Below, one piece after another: positions 24,767-34,343 of a DNA stretch of 64,000 nucleotides. This stretch comes from Nocardia bhagyanarayanae. Lineage in GTDB: Bacteria; Actinomycetota; Actinomycetes; Mycobacteriales; Mycobacteriaceae. The position numbers and the translations under genes were made by a program. The notes under the pieces are model-generated. The model saw only the letters and a list, made by a program, of their open reading frames with translations. It had not been told where the DNA came from and made no database searches. The stretch is taken from assembly GCF_006716565.1 (NCBI RefSeq), contig NZ_VFPG01000002.1, positions 248,001 through 312,000 of the forward strand, written 5' to 3'. Numbering within the stretch: the first letter of the stretch is position 1; each line of letters opens with the position of its first letter.

Positions 24767-27445
24767 TCACAGGCGCGGGTCGACGGGCTCCGATTCGAGG
24801 GCCAGCACCGCGAACACCGCCTCGTGCACCCGCCACAGCGGCTCGCCCGCGACGAACCGGTCCAGCGCCTCCAGCCCGAGCGCGTACTCGCGAAGCGCCA
24901 TCGACCGTTTGCGCCCGAGACCGCGGGTGCGCAGGCGGCGAAGGTTGGGTTCGCGCAGGTACTCCGGGCCGTAGATGATCCGAAGGTATTCGGGTCCGCG
25001 GCATTTCACGCCCGGCTGGACCAGGCGGGCCGACTCGTCTCGGGTTGGCGTGCTGGTCGTGTCCGAAGTGTCCGGTGCCGAACCGCTTCCCTCGAGACCA
25101 CGCTCACCGTCGGCGCCGGGACGGTCGACCGATCGGCTTCGGACGAGGGAACCGAGCGGCTTCACCACCATGCCCTCCCCGCCCGCGGTGGTGAGTTGGA
25201 TCCACCACGCAGTCGCGGCCGCCTCGCCGTCGGCATCGGCGAGATCCACCACCATCCGGCGCGTCGGCGTGAACAGCTCCGGATCGGCGGCGACCAGGCG
25301 ATCGATCACCGCCAGGTGCCAGGTGTGGTCGCGGGTGGCGTGGTTGACGCCCTCCGCGGCGAGCAGTTGGAACGGCGCGAGGCGCAGCCCGGCCAGACCG
25401 TCGGTCGTCCAGCAGTAGCGGCCGTAGGCGGTGGTGAAGGCCGCGGCGTCCGCGCGCCGTCCCGCGGTGCGCTCGGCCAGCTGGGTGACGTCCTGGCCGC
25501 GCGCGGCGACCGCCGCGAGCACCGCCGCGGTGTCGTCGAGTGCGGCCTTCGCCGCCGCGCCGACCGCCGCGTACTGGTTGCGCAGCAGTCCGACGGCCTT
25601 CGCCGACCACGGCAGCAGCTCCGTGTCCAGCAGCAGCCACTCGCTGCGCAGTTCCTCGAACAGTCCCGCGGCCTCGGCCGCCGCGCGGACGCGCGCGAGC
25701 AACGTCTCGGTCTGGGCGGGGTCGTCGAAGAACGGGCGACCGGTGCGCGTGTAGATCGCGCCCGTACCGTCGTCCTCGACGCCGAAACGGTCCCGCGCGA
25801 CCGCCGCCGAGCGGGTCACCAGGACGACGGCGCGCGAGCCCATGTGCTTCTCCTCGCACACCACCTGGTCCACCCCTTCGCTCCGGTAGTAGGCGAACGC
25901 CTCGGCCGGGTGCTCGAGGTAGCCGTCCAGCGACGAGGTCGCGCACGGCGCCATCGTCGGCGGCAGGTACACCAGCCAGCGCGGGTCGATCGCGAAGCGG
26001 CTCATCACCTCCAGAGCGGCCCCGGCGTTCTCCTCCTGCACGCCGACGCGGCCGTGGTGGCGGGTGTGCACCACGCGGCGGCCCAGCACGTCGTCGAGGT
26101 CCAGCACGCCCGGATCGCGGTGCACCACGGCCGCGGTGGTGTCGGCCGTGGTGGCGACTGCCGGCGCGAGCGGGCGCACCGGCTCGTACCAAACCTGTTC
26201 GGCCGGAACGGAGACCGGCTCGCGCTCGGGGTAGCGCAGCGCCGTGAGGCGACCGCCGAACACCACGCCGGTGTCCAGGCAGAGCGTGTTGTTCACCCAC
26301 CGCAGCTCGGTCACCGGTGTGTGGCCGTACAGCACGGTGGCCCGGCCGCGGTAGTCCGATGCCCACGGGTAGCGCACCGGCAGGCCGTATTCGTCCGTCT
26401 CGCCGGTCGATTCGCCGTACATGGCGAATGCGCGGACCCGGCCGGACGCGCGGCCGTGGTACTCCTCCTTCAGCCCGGCGTGCGCGACCACGAGGTTGCC
26501 GCCGTCGAGCACGTAGTGGCTGATCAGCCCGCGGCAGAAGTCGAGCGCCGCCTTGCGGAAATCCTCGTCCTCCGCCTCGAGCTGACTCAGCGATTCGGCG
26601 AGGCCGTGCGCGATCCTGACCTTCTTGCCGTCCAGCGCGCGAACCAGCTTGTATTCGTGATTACCGGTGACACACAGCGCCGTTCCCGCGGCGACCATAC
26701 CCATCACCAGCCGCAACACACCGGGGGTATCGGGGCCGCGGTCGACCAGGTCGCCGACGAAGACCGCGGTGCGTCCGTGCGGATGACGCGCGCCGACCGC
26801 ACGCCCGGCCTGGTCACGCTCCAGCGCGTATCCGAGCTCGCCGAGCAGCGTCTCCAGTTCGGCGCGGCACCCGTGCACGTCGCCGATCACATCGAACGGT
26901 CCGGTGAGTTCGCGCTTGTCGTTCCACGCCTTCTCGTCGACCAGGGTCGCGCCCTCGATCTCGTCGGCCCCGCGCAACACGTACACCTTGCGGAAGCCCT
27001 CGCGCTCCAAGCCGCGCAGGCCACGGCGCAGCTCCCGCTGCTGGCGATGCACCACGTGCGCGGCGAGATGCGAACGATCGGGGCGCAGCGCGTTGCGCTG
27101 TAGACACACCGCATCCGGCACGTCGAGCACGATGGCCACCGGCAGCACGTCGTGGGCGCGCGCCACCGCGACGAGTTCCTGACGTGCCCTCGGCTGCACA
27201 TTCGTCGCGTCGATCACCGTGCGCAGGCCGCGGCGTAGCCGGATGCCCGCGATGTGGTGCAGCAGCGCGAAGGCGTCCGGGGTGGCCGACTGATCGTTCT
27301 CGTCGTCGCTCACGATCCCGCGGCAGGCATCGGAGGAGACGACGGCGGTCTGCGGAAAGTGCTTGCGTGCGAAGGTCGACTTGCCCGAGCCGGTGCTGCC
27401 GATGAGCACGACGAGCGAAAGTTCAGGGATGGACAGTTCGGTCAT
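24767..27445 (-). CDS. pnkp: polynucleotide kinase-phosphatase-ligase of RNA repair (Pnkp)
   Basis: A three-module RNA-repair enzyme that heals and, with Hen1, seals RNA broken by ribotoxins. Residues 1-170 are a 5'-OH kinase with P-loop GSTGSGKST at 16-24. The middle is a metallophosphatase with GDVHGC, GDLVDRGPDT and TGNHEYK motifs that removes 2',3' phosphates. The C-terminal half is an ATP-dependent ligase-like adenylyltransferase with VVCEEKHMGSRAVVLV (KxxG nucleophile), GEGMVVKP and QPGVKCRG motifs. The 892 residues are slightly longer than the clostridial enzyme; about 45 residues (764-808) of Ser/Thr/Asp/Gly-rich sequence separate the last two ligase motifs. The ATG overlaps the hen1 stop (TGATG). 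A GTG one codon earlier is possible. Confidence 0.95.
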   Translation of the reverse strand: MTELSIPELSLVVLIGSTGSGKSTFARKHFPQTAVVSSDACRGIVSDDENDQSATPDAFALLHHIAGIRLRRGLRTVIDATNVQPRARQELVAVARAHDVLPVAIVLDVPDAVCLQRNALRPDRSHLAAHVVHRQQRELRRGLRGLEREGFRKVYVLRGADEIEGATLVDEKAWNDKRELTGPFDVIGDVHGCRAELETLLGELGYALERDQAGRAVGARHPHGRTAVFVGDLVDRGPDTPGVLRLVMGMVAAGTALCVTGNHEYKLVRALDGKKVRIAHGLAESLSQLEAEDEDFRKAALDFCRGLISHYVLDGGNLVVAHAGLKEEYHGRASGRVRAFAMYGESTGETDEYGLPVRYPWASDYRGRATVLYGHTPVTELRWVNNTLCLDTGVVFGGRLTALRYPEREPVSVPAEQVWYEPVRPLAPAVATTADTTAAVVHRDPGVLDLDDVLGRRVVHTRHHGRVGVQEENAGAALEVMSRFAIDPRWLVYLPPTMAPCATSSLDGYLEHPAEAFAYYRSEGVDQVVCEEKHMGSRAVVLVTRSAAVARDRFGVEDDGTGAIYTRTGRPFFDDPAQTETLLARVRAAAEAAGLFEELRSEWLLLDTELLPWSAKAVGLLRNQYAAVGAAAKAALDDTAAVLAAVAARGQDVTQLAERTAGRRADAAAFTTAYGRYCWTTDGLAGLRLAPFQLLAAEGVNHATRDHTWHLAVIDRLVAADPELFTPTRRMVVDLADADGEAAATAWWIQLTTAGGEGMVVKPLGSLVRSRSVDRPGADGERGLEGSGSAPDTSDTTSTPTRDESARLVQPGVKCRGPEYLRIIYGPEYLREPNLRRLRTRGLGRKRSMALREYALGLEALDRFVAGEPLWRVHEAVFAVLALESEPVDPRL

Positions 27446-29226
27446 CACACCGCTCCCTTCGTGTCCTCACCGGTGGGCCGGGGTCCGTCGGTCCTGGTGA
27501 ACAGCGCCAGCTGTGTGGGCGCACCGAGTTCGGGATGCTCGGCGCCCACGGGTCGCAGCTGAACGCGGTACCCGTTGCGCTGCGCGACGCCGGTCGCCCA
27601 GGCGGTGAATTCGGCGCGGGTCCACTCGAACCGGTGGTCGTCGTGGCGGAACTTGCCCGCGGGCAAGGTCTCGTAGGCCGCGTTGTACTCGGCGTTCGGT
27701 GTCGTCACCACGACGGAACCCGGTGCGGCCGTGACGAATACGGCGTGCTCCAGCGCGCCGAGGCGAGGTGGGTCGACGTGCTCGATCACCTCCATCAGCA
27801 CGGCCGCGTCGTAGCCGCGAAGCCGCGCGTCGGTGTAGGTGAGCGCCCCCTGGAGCAATGCGAGCCTGCGCGCGACACGTTCCGGCATGCGGTCCAGCCG
27901 CAGCTTGCGCTTGGCGATGTGGAGCGCCCGAGTCGACACATCGACGCCGACGATCTCGGTGAACATCGCGTCCGCCAGCAACTCTCGCAGGAGCGCGCCC
28001 TCACCGCACCCGAGATCGAGCACCCGTCGCGCTCCCACCTCGCCCAGCGCGGTGAGCACCGCCGCTCGCCGCTGCACCGCCAGCGACGGCGCACGGGTTT
28101 CGCCGGCGCCATGCTCGCCCGTCGGGTCGACGGCAGACGCACCCGCCGGGGCGTCCAGCGAAGACTCATCCGTTCGCTGCGCGACCTCGACGGAAACGGT
28201 CTGGTCCGGGGCAGGGTGCAATCCGCGGGATGTAGCGTCGTCCAGCGACGAGCCGGGCCGAGCGTCCGCCGCATCGAGCGGCGTGATCTGTGTCGCCGGG
28301 CCACGCCCGCGTGAACCTGTGGCGCCAGCGGTGTGCTCTGGGATCGAACTGTCCGCATGCGAAGACGTGGCGCCGCCGCCGTGCACAGCAGTGCCGAGTG
28401 CGGAAGCGTTGTCGCTCAACGCATTCTCGCCGTCGACGTAGTCCTCCACCGCGCCGAGATCGTCCGGATCGGCCTCGTCGATCTCCGCCAAGCGTGCCAG
28501 TGCGGTGCGCACGAGCGACTGCCGCCGGGCCAGGTAGCGCCGGGCGATCCATCCGCGTTCCGGGTGTTCGGCCAACCACCCGTCGCCCGCGCGGATCAGC
28601 TTGTCGACCTCGTCGGCGGCCATCCAGTAGTGCTTGGCACCGTCGAGGACGGGCAGCAGAACGTACAGGTGGGAGAGGGCGTCGGCCAGCCGCATCTCAC
28701 CGGCGAGCGCCAACCGCAGGTAGTGCGAATCGCCCCACTCCGGAAAAGCCGGATCGAGGGGGAGCGGCGTGGTCGAGACGCTCCAGCCGAGCGGTGCGAA
28801 CACCCGCTCCGCGGCCTCGGCGCCGCCCTTGCACGGCACCGCGGGCAGTTCGATCCGCAACGGCAACGCGGCGAGCGCGAGTTCCGGACGCGCTTTGCAC
28901 TGCCCGTGCAGCGCCGTGCGGAACACCGCGCCGATCGCCACGGACAGCAGCGACGACGCCGCGTACGGCCGGTCGTTGACGTACTGACCGAGGCTGAAAT
29001 CCGGTGTGCCACGGGAACGTCCGCGCACCAGGCGGATCGGGTCCACCTCGAGGACCAACGCCGCGGTGCAGCGCGCCGGATCCGCCTCCGGATACACCAC
29101 GTGCGCGGTGCCGTAGGACTGCTCGAACGCCTGCACGCGCTCGGGGTTTTTGTGCAGCAGGAACCCGAGATCGGTCGCGGGCCAGTCCGCGCCCTCCGGT
29201 CGCGTGCAGGTGATCGTCAGCAGCAT
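27445..29226 (-). CDS. hen1: 3'-terminal RNA ribose 2'-O-methyltransferase Hen1
   Basis: Hen1 methylates the 3'-terminal ribose of broken RNA before sealing, which blocks re-cleavage at the same site, and its N-terminal half activates the Pnkp ligase. The start MLLTITCTRP and FLLHKNPERVQAF are typical of the activator half (residues 1-~260). The methyltransferase occupies ~380-593 with the SAM motif VLDLGCGEGALL, the metal-binding EVIEHVDPPRL and FRHDDHRFEWTR. The two halves are joined by ~115 residues of Ala/Gly/Ser/Asp-rich, apparently disordered sequence, much longer than in the ~465-residue clostridial protein. The stop overlaps the pnkp start. MLLTIT is chosen as start by homology; an ATG 9 codons upstream is possible. 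Confidence 0.94.
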   Translation of the reverse strand: MLLTITCTRPEGADWPATDLGFLLHKNPERVQAFEQSYGTAHVVYPEADPARCTAALVLEVDPIRLVRGRSRGTPDFSLGQYVNDRPYAASSLLSVAIGAVFRTALHGQCKARPELALAALPLRIELPAVPCKGGAEAAERVFAPLGWSVSTTPLPLDPAFPEWGDSHYLRLALAGEMRLADALSHLYVLLPVLDGAKHYWMAADEVDKLIRAGDGWLAEHPERGWIARRYLARRQSLVRTALARLAEIDEADPDDLGAVEDYVDGENALSDNASALGTAVHGGGATSSHADSSIPEHTAGATGSRGRGPATQITPLDAADARPGSSLDDATSRGLHPAPDQTVSVEVAQRTDESSLDAPAGASAVDPTGEHGAGETRAPSLAVQRRAAVLTALGEVGARRVLDLGCGEGALLRELLADAMFTEIVGVDVSTRALHIAKRKLRLDRMPERVARRLALLQGALTYTDARLRGYDAAVLMEVIEHVDPPRLGALEHAVFVTAAPGSVVVTTPNAEYNAAYETLPAGKFRHDDHRFEWTRAEFTAWATGVAQRNGYRVQLRPVGAEHPELGAPTQLALFTRTDGPRPTGEDTKGAV

Positions 29227-29290
29227 CCTGCGATCGTCGCCGACCCACCCCATGCCCGCAAGGAAGTTTTCCACAGGGGCCGTGAACTTC

Positions 29291-29322
29291 CATATGGCAC
29301 AAACAATTACGGTGCCGATATG
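29291..29322. promoter_or_regulatory. inverted repeat upstream of hen1-pnkp
   Basis: CATATGGCAC (29291-29300) and GTGCCGATATG (29312-29322) form an inverted repeat with one bulged base around an AT-rich 11-base centre, in the 134-base gap between the phosphoketolase stop and hen1. The region is clearly richer in A/T than its surroundings and is a candidate promoter/operator of the RNA-repair operon. Confidence 0.5.
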
Positions 29323-29360
29323 TGAACAACCGGCTGTCGCTCTCCGCCGCGCGGCTACCC

Positions 29361-31829
29361 TCAGAGGCCGACTTCGGGCCAGCTCCACTCCGCGACACAG
29401 GGGATGTCCGTGCCGTACTCCCTGGTCCACGCGCGCGCCTTCCAGCGGGCGTCGACCATCTCCTGGCGCAACCCCGCGGCCTTCTCGCGTAGGTCGGGCA
29501 CCCGATCGATGACGTCCATGACGAGGTGGTACCGGTCCAGGTCGTTGAGCATCACCATGTCGAAAGGCGTTGTGGTGGTGCCCTCTTCCTTGTAACCGCG
29601 GACGTGCATCTCACCGTGATTGGTACGCCGGTAGGTCAGCCGGTGAACCAGCCACGGGTAGCCGTGGAAGGCGAAGATCACCGGACGGTTTCTGGTGAAC
29701 AGTGTGTCGAACTCGCTGTCGGGCAGGCCGTGCGGGTGCTCCTCCGCGGGCAGCAGCCGCATCAGATCCACCACGTTGACCACGCGAACCCGCAAGTCCG
29801 GCAACCGATCACGGAGAATCGCCGCGGCGGCCAGGGTCTCCAGCGTCGGCACATCGCCCGCGCAGGCCAGCACGACATCCGGGGTGCTGCCGACGGTGTC
29901 GTTGTTGCCCGCCCACTCCCAGATGCCCAAACCACGTGCGCAGTGCACCGCCGCGTCGGTGACCGACAGCCAGTCCTCCTGCGGTTGCTTGCCCGCCACC
30001 ACCACGTTGACGTAGTGCCGCGAGCGCAGGCAGTGGTCGTACACCGAGAGCAAGGTGTTGGCGTCCGGCGGAAGGTACACCCGCACGATCTCGGGCTTCT
30101 TGTTCAGCACCACGTCCAGGAAGCCGGGATCCTGGTGCGTGAACCCGTTGTGGTCCTGCCGCCAGACGTGCGAGGACAGCAGGTAGTTCAGGCTGGCGAT
30201 GGGCCGCCGCCAGGACACCGCCGCGCTCGCGTCCAGCCATTTGGCGTGCTGGTTGAACATCGCGTCCACGATGTGGATGAACGCCTCGTAGCAGGTGAAC
30301 ACCCCGTGCCTGCCGGTCAGCAGATACCCCTCGAGCAGTCCTTGGCACATGTGCTCGGAGAGCACCTCGATCACCCGGCCGGTGCGGTCCAGCGCGACGT
30401 CGTATTCGCCGATCTCCGCCTGCCAGTCGCGTCCGGTGACCTCCAGGATGTCCTGGAGTCGGTTGCTGGCGAGTTCGTCGGGCGCGAAGGTGAGGAAGTT
30501 GTCCGGATTTCGCCGGGTCACCTCGCGCAGCCAGCCGCCGAGTACCCGGGTGGCCTCGTGTTTCGTGCCGCCGGGCGCGTCCACCTCGACACCGAACTCG
30601 CGCCAGTCCGGCAGGCGTAGATCGCGAACGAGCATGCCGCCGTTGGCCACCGGATTGGCGCTCATCCGCCGATCACCCGCGGGCACTTGGTCGAGCAGTT
30701 CCGGCACCGGCTGCCCTGCCTCGTCGAACAGTTCCTCCGGGCGATACGAGCGCAGCCATTGCTCGAGCACTTCGCGGTGCGAGTCGTTGTTCCGGGCGGC
30801 GGGCAGCGGCACCTGATGGGCGCGGAAGGTGCCCTCGATCGGGTCGCCGTCCACGACCGGGGGACAGGTCCAGCCCTTCGGGGTGCGCAACACGATCATC
30901 GGCCAGTTCGCGGGCGCGCCGTTGGCGCCGGACCTGGCGGCGCGTTGAATCCGGTCGATCCGATCGAGGCAGCCGTCCACCGCACCGGCCATCGCTTGGT
31001 GCACCGTCGCCGGATCGTCGCCCGCCACGACGATCGGTTCGTAGCCGCATCCGCGCAGCAGTTCGATCAGCTCGTGCTCCGGAATGCGGGCGAGGATGGT
31101 CGGATTGGCGATCTTGTACTGGTTGAGCGCCAGGATCGGCAGCACCGCGCCGTCGCGCCCTGGATTGAGGAATTTGTTGGCGTGCCAGCTACCGGCCAGC
31201 GGCCCGGTCTCGGCCTCGCCGTCGCCGATCACACAGAAGACGGTGAGATCGGGATTGTCGAGTGCGGCCCCGTAGGCGTGCAGCAGGGAATAGCCCAGCT
31301 CGCCGCCCTCGTGGAAAGAGCCCGGCGTCTCGGGCGCGCAGTGACTGGGCACCCCGCCCGGGAAGGAGAACTGGGCGAACAGCGCTCCCATCCCCGCTCC
31401 GTCGCGGGGGATGTGGCTGTACAGCTCGGAATACGTGCCCTCCAGCCAAGCGCACGCGTTCGGTCCGGGACCGCCGTGGCCGGGACCGGCGACGAACACC
31501 GCGTTCAGTTCGCGGTGACGGATCGCCCGGTTGGCGTGCGTCCACACCAGATTGAGCCCGGGCACCGTGCCGAAGTGTCCGAGCAGCCGAGGCTTGATGT
31601 GCTCGGGACGCAACGGTTCGCGCAGCAGCGGGTTCTTCATCAGGTAGATCTGGCCGACGGACAGATAGTTCGCCGCGCGCCACCAGGCGTCGATCGCGGT
31701 CAGCTCCGCGCGATCCAGCGGCCCGGGCGTCTCGCTCAGCCGATAGGGCCGGGGCGCGATGGAAACGCCGCCTTGCGCGCCGACATTGTCCGCCGAGGTG
31801 TCGCCCCCGGCACTGGCCATCTGCGTCAT
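29361..31829 (-). CDS. xfp: phosphoketolase (xylulose 5-phosphate/fructose 6-phosphate)
   Basis: A thiamine-diphosphate enzyme that splits xylulose 5-phosphate (and often fructose 6-phosphate) with phosphate to acetyl phosphate plus a sugar phosphate, in the cytosol. The 822-residue protein shows the family stretches [49 protein letters not shown] (ThDP/Mg binding GDGE), [19 protein letters not shown] and [19 protein letters not shown]. Length and all major blocks are complete. It lies upstream of hen1 on the same strand with a 134-base gap, so it is probably a separate transcription unit. No acetate kinase is next to it. Confidence 0.96.
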   Translation of the reverse strand: MTQMASAGGDTSADNVGAQGGVSIAPRPYRLSETPGPLDRAELTAIDAWWRAANYLSVGQIYLMKNPLLREPLRPEHIKPRLLGHFGTVPGLNLVWTHANRAIRHRELNAVFVAGPGHGGPGPNACAWLEGTYSELYSHIPRDGAGMGALFAQFSFPGGVPSHCAPETPGSFHEGGELGYSLLHAYGAALDNPDLTVFCVIGDGEAETGPLAGSWHANKFLNPGRDGAVLPILALNQYKIANPTILARIPEHELIELLRGCGYEPIVVAGDDPATVHQAMAGAVDGCLDRIDRIQRAARSGANGAPANWPMIVLRTPKGWTCPPVVDGDPIEGTFRAHQVPLPAARNNDSHREVLEQWLRSYRPEELFDEAGQPVPELLDQVPAGDRRMSANPVANGGMLVRDLRLPDWREFGVEVDAPGGTKHEATRVLGGWLREVTRRNPDNFLTFAPDELASNRLQDILEVTGRDWQAEIGEYDVALDRTGRVIEVLSEHMCQGLLEGYLLTGRHGVFTCYEAFIHIVDAMFNQHAKWLDASAAVSWRRPIASLNYLLSSHVWRQDHNGFTHQDPGFLDVVLNKKPEIVRVYLPPDANTLLSVYDHCLRSRHYVNVVVAGKQPQEDWLSVTDAAVHCARGLGIWEWAGNNDTVGSTPDVVLACAGDVPTLETLAAAAILRDRLPDLRVRVVNVVDLMRLLPAEEHPHGLPDSEFDTLFTRNRPVIFAFHGYPWLVHRLTYRRTNHGEMHVRGYKEEGTTTTPFDMVMLNDLDRYHLVMDVIDRVPDLREKAAGLRQEMVDARWKARAWTREYGTDIPCVAEWSWPEVGL

Positions 31830-31925
31830 CCGCCGACTCTCCTCACGGTCGCTGGGAAATCCGCTTCACCGGCCGCATTACCCGTTTACGGGCGGCGACA
31901 CCCCGACAGGGCCGGAACCCTCCGC

Positions 31926-31990
31926 TGTGTCGTCACTGGGCGCGCGGGCGCTGTGTTGTCGCTAGGCGCGCGGGCGCTGAGTGGTCTAGG
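31926..31990. repeat. 26-bp tandem repeat in the FKBP gene promoter region
   Basis: Two 26-base units (31926-31951 and 31952-31977, differing at three positions) and a partial third copy (to ~31990) end just before the start codon at 32000. Each unit contains GGCGCGCGGGCGCTG, and the second junction creates TAGGC/TAGGG-like -10 elements. Confidence 0.75.
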
Positions 31991-31999
31991 GTCCGCCGC

Positions 32000-32560
32000 A
32001 TGCACACACTCGGCAGGATCATCGGTGTCGGGGCCATCGCCGCGGCCGCGTTCACGCTGGCCGCTTGCGGCTCCGACGACGACAAGGACACCGCCGCCAC
32101 CGCGACGGCCACCACCACGAGCGCCGCCGCAACGCAGGCGAAGCACGGTCGGGAATGCACGGCCGAGGACATCGGCGTGACCGGGGGCTTCGGCGAGACG
32201 CCGACCGTGACCATCCCCGACGACTGCGACCCGCCGACCAAGCTGATCGTCAAGGATCTGGTCGAGGGCAGCGGGCCCGGCGCGGTGGCCGACCAGCCGC
32301 TCACCATGAACTACGTGCTGGTGACCTGGTCGGACAAGAAGAAGCTGGACAGCTCGTTCGATCGCGGCAAGCCCTTCCAGCTGAACCTCGGCGCCGGTGA
32401 GGTCATCCCCGGCTGGGACCAGGGCCTCGTCGGTGTCCAGCAGGGCGCGCGCAGGCTGCTGATCATCCCGCCGAACCTCGGCTACGGCGCGGGCAGCGGC
32501 GGCATCAAGCCCAACGAGACGCTGGTCTTCGTCACCGACGCGGTCGGCGTCGGCAACTGA
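32000..32560 (+). CDS. FKBP-type peptidyl-prolyl isomerase lipoprotein
   Basis: The 186-residue protein starts with a lipoprotein signal peptide ending in the lipobox LAAC at about residue 23, followed by a low-complexity Ala/Thr linker. The FKBP domain fills the C-terminal ~110 residues, with VIPGWDQGLVGVQQGARRLLIIPPNLGYG as the hallmark block and the active-site aromatic residues in it. It should assist proline-limited folding of exported proteins at the outer face of the membrane. It precedes the trigger factor gene by about 150 bases on the same strand. Confidence 0.92.
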   Translation: MHTLGRIIGVGAIAAAAFTLAACGSDDDKDTAATATATTTSAAATQAKHGRECTAEDIGVTGGFGETPTVTIPDDCDPPTKLIVKDLVEGSGPGAVADQPLTMNYVLVTWSDKKKLDSSFDRGKPFQLNLGAGEVIPGWDQGLVGVQQGARRLLIIPPNLGYGAGSGGIKPNETLVFVTDAVGVGN

Positions 32561-32709
32561 ACGCAGCCGGTCGCGGCGCCGCGAGGTGCGCCGCGCCGTG
32601 ACCGATTGCAGGCGCCGACGGCCGGTCAACTAACCTGGTCGGGATGCGTACGCGCACCCCGCTGGGAGTCGCGCCAACCCGAACGAACAACGAACCAAGG
32701 AGCATGTCC

Positions 32710-34071
32710 GTGAAGAGCACCGTCGAGCAGCTGAGCCCGACCCGGGTCCGGATCAATGTCGAGGTGCCCTTCGAGGAACTGAAGCCGGACTTCGACCGCG
32801 CCTACAAGGCTCTCGCCAAGCAGGTCCGCATCCCCGGCTTCCGCCCGGGCAAGGCGCCCGCCAAGCTCCTCGAAGCCCGCCTCGGCCGCGGCGCCGTCCT
32901 CGAGCAGGTCGTCAACGACGTGCTGCCCGGCCGCTACAGCGAAGCCGTCACCACCGCCGAGGTGAAGGTCATCGGTCAGCCCGACATCGAGATCACCAAG
33001 ATCGAGGACGGCCAGGAGCTCGCCTTCACCGCCGAGGTCGACGTGCGCCCCGAGATCGCGCTGCCCAGCTACGAGGAGATCGAGATCACCGTCGACGCGT
33101 TCAGCATCGGCGACGAGGACATCGAGGAGCAGCTCACCTCGCTGCGCCAGCGCTTCGGCACCCTGACCGGCGTCGAGCGTCCGGTCCAGAACGGCGACTT
33201 CGTCTCCATCGATCTCGCCGCCACCGTGGACGGCGAGGAGGTGGCCGACGCCGCCACCACCGGCCTGTCCCACGAGGTCGGCTCGGGCCAGCTCATCGAG
33301 GGCCTCGACGAGGCGCTCGTCGGCCTGTCGGCCGGTGAGTCCAAGGAGTTCACCTCCACGCTGGTCGCGGGCGAGCATGCGGGCAAGGAAGCCGTCATCA
33401 CGGTGACCGTGCAGTCGGTCAAGGAGCGCGAGCTGCCGGAGGCCGACGACGAGTTCGCCCAGCTCGCTTCGGAGTTCGACACCCTCGACGAGCTCAAGGA
33501 AGACCTGAAGAGCCGGGTCGAGCGGGTCAAGAAGGTGCAGCAGGCGGGCGAGATCCGCGACAAGGTCCTGGAGACCCTGCTGGAGCAGACCGAGATCCCG
33601 CTGCCGGAGAAGGTCGTGCAGGCCGAGATCGACGCCGTGCTGCACGACGCCGTGCACGGCTTCGACCACGACGAGGCCAAGCTGGCCGAGGCGCTCGAGG
33701 CGCAGGGCTCCAGCCGCGAGGAGTTCGACAAGGACACCAAGGAGGCCGCCGAGAAGTCGGTGAAGACCCAGCTGCTGCTGGACGCCATCGCCGAGGCGGA
33801 GAACACCCAGGTCGGCCAGGAGGAGCTCACCGAGCGGATCCTGTTCCAGTCGCAGCGCTACGGCCTGTCCCCGGAGCAGTTCATCCAGCAGGTGCAGCAG
33901 GCCGGTCAGCTCGGCGCCGTGTTCGCCGACGTGCGCCGCGGCAAGGCGCTGGCCGGTGTCGTCGGCAAGGTGAAGGTCACCGACTCCGAGGGCAACGCCG
34001 TGGACACCGCCGAAATGTTCGGCGCGCCCGCGGATTCCGCCGACGAGACCGAGGCCGAGAGCGCCGAGTAG
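32710..34071 (+). CDS. tig: trigger factor, ribosome-associated chaperone
   Basis: A cytosolic chaperone/PPIase that binds nascent chains at the ribosome exit. The N-terminal domain carries the ribosome-binding signature GFRPGKAP, the middle FKBP-like PPIase domain begins near [17 protein letters not shown] with [18 protein letters not shown], and the C-terminal helical arms follow; the acidic tail ends at residue 453. The GTG at 32710 ([14 protein letters not shown], the same start as mycobacterial Tig) is preferred to ATG 32704 because the AAGGAG at 32697-32702 is 7 bases from GTG but only 1 from ATG. It is upstream of clpP1P2, as in mycobacteria. Confidence 0.97.
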   Translation: MKSTVEQLSPTRVRINVEVPFEELKPDFDRAYKALAKQVRIPGFRPGKAPAKLLEARLGRGAVLEQVVNDVLPGRYSEAVTTAEVKVIGQPDIEITKIEDGQELAFTAEVDVRPEIALPSYEEIEITVDAFSIGDEDIEEQLTSLRQRFGTLTGVERPVQNGDFVSIDLAATVDGEEVADAATTGLSHEVGSGQLIEGLDEALVGLSAGESKEFTSTLVAGEHAGKEAVITVTVQSVKERELPEADDEFAQLASEFDTLDELKEDLKSRVERVKKVQQAGEIRDKVLETLLEQTEIPLPEKVVQAEIDAVLHDAVHGFDHDEAKLAEALEAQGSSREEFDKDTKEAAEKSVKTQLLLDAIAEAENTQVGQEELTERILFQSQRYGLSPEQFIQQVQQAGQLGAVFADVRRGKALAGVVGKVKVTDSEGNAVDTAEMFGAPADSADETEAESAE

Positions 34072-34117
34072 AACTGTGGAACACCAGCGCGAGCCACGAC
34101 CGTGTGATGTGGTGATC

Positions 34118-34208
34118 GCGCTGTGAGCGAGCGTAGCGAGTGAACCGAAGTCACAGCGCGCCCTCGCGCACAGCGCTACTGAGCGCAGCGAAGTTGCGCT
34201 GTGAGCGA
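34118..34208. repeat. GCGCTGTGAGCGA repeats between tig and clpP1
   Basis: GCGCTGTGAGCGA occurs at 34118-34130 and again at 34196-34208. The first copy is also the left arm of a 9-bp hairpin (34118-34126 with TCACAGCGC at 34151-34159). Between them lie further GAGCGAGCGTAGCGAG-like and GCGCTACTGAGCGCAGCG palindromes. This resembles short dispersed intergenic palindromes of nocardiae; it may also act as a tig terminator or as sites for a clp regulator. Confidence 0.6.
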
Positions 34209-34343
34209 AGAAAGGGCGGTACCGGGAGTTCGGTGCCGCCCTGCTTCGTTAATGTTTGTGACAACGAACCAGTGATGGCTGTGTGGCACTCAGCGCTGTT
34301 CAGCTTGCAGTGACAAGCCGGTGAGAAGAGAAGGCAGGTATCC

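Noticed and set aside
32704..32709. ATG 32704 as the start of tig
   Set aside because: The AAGGAG box ends one base before it, too close; the GTG at 32710 has a 7-base spacing and the conserved VKSTVEQL start.
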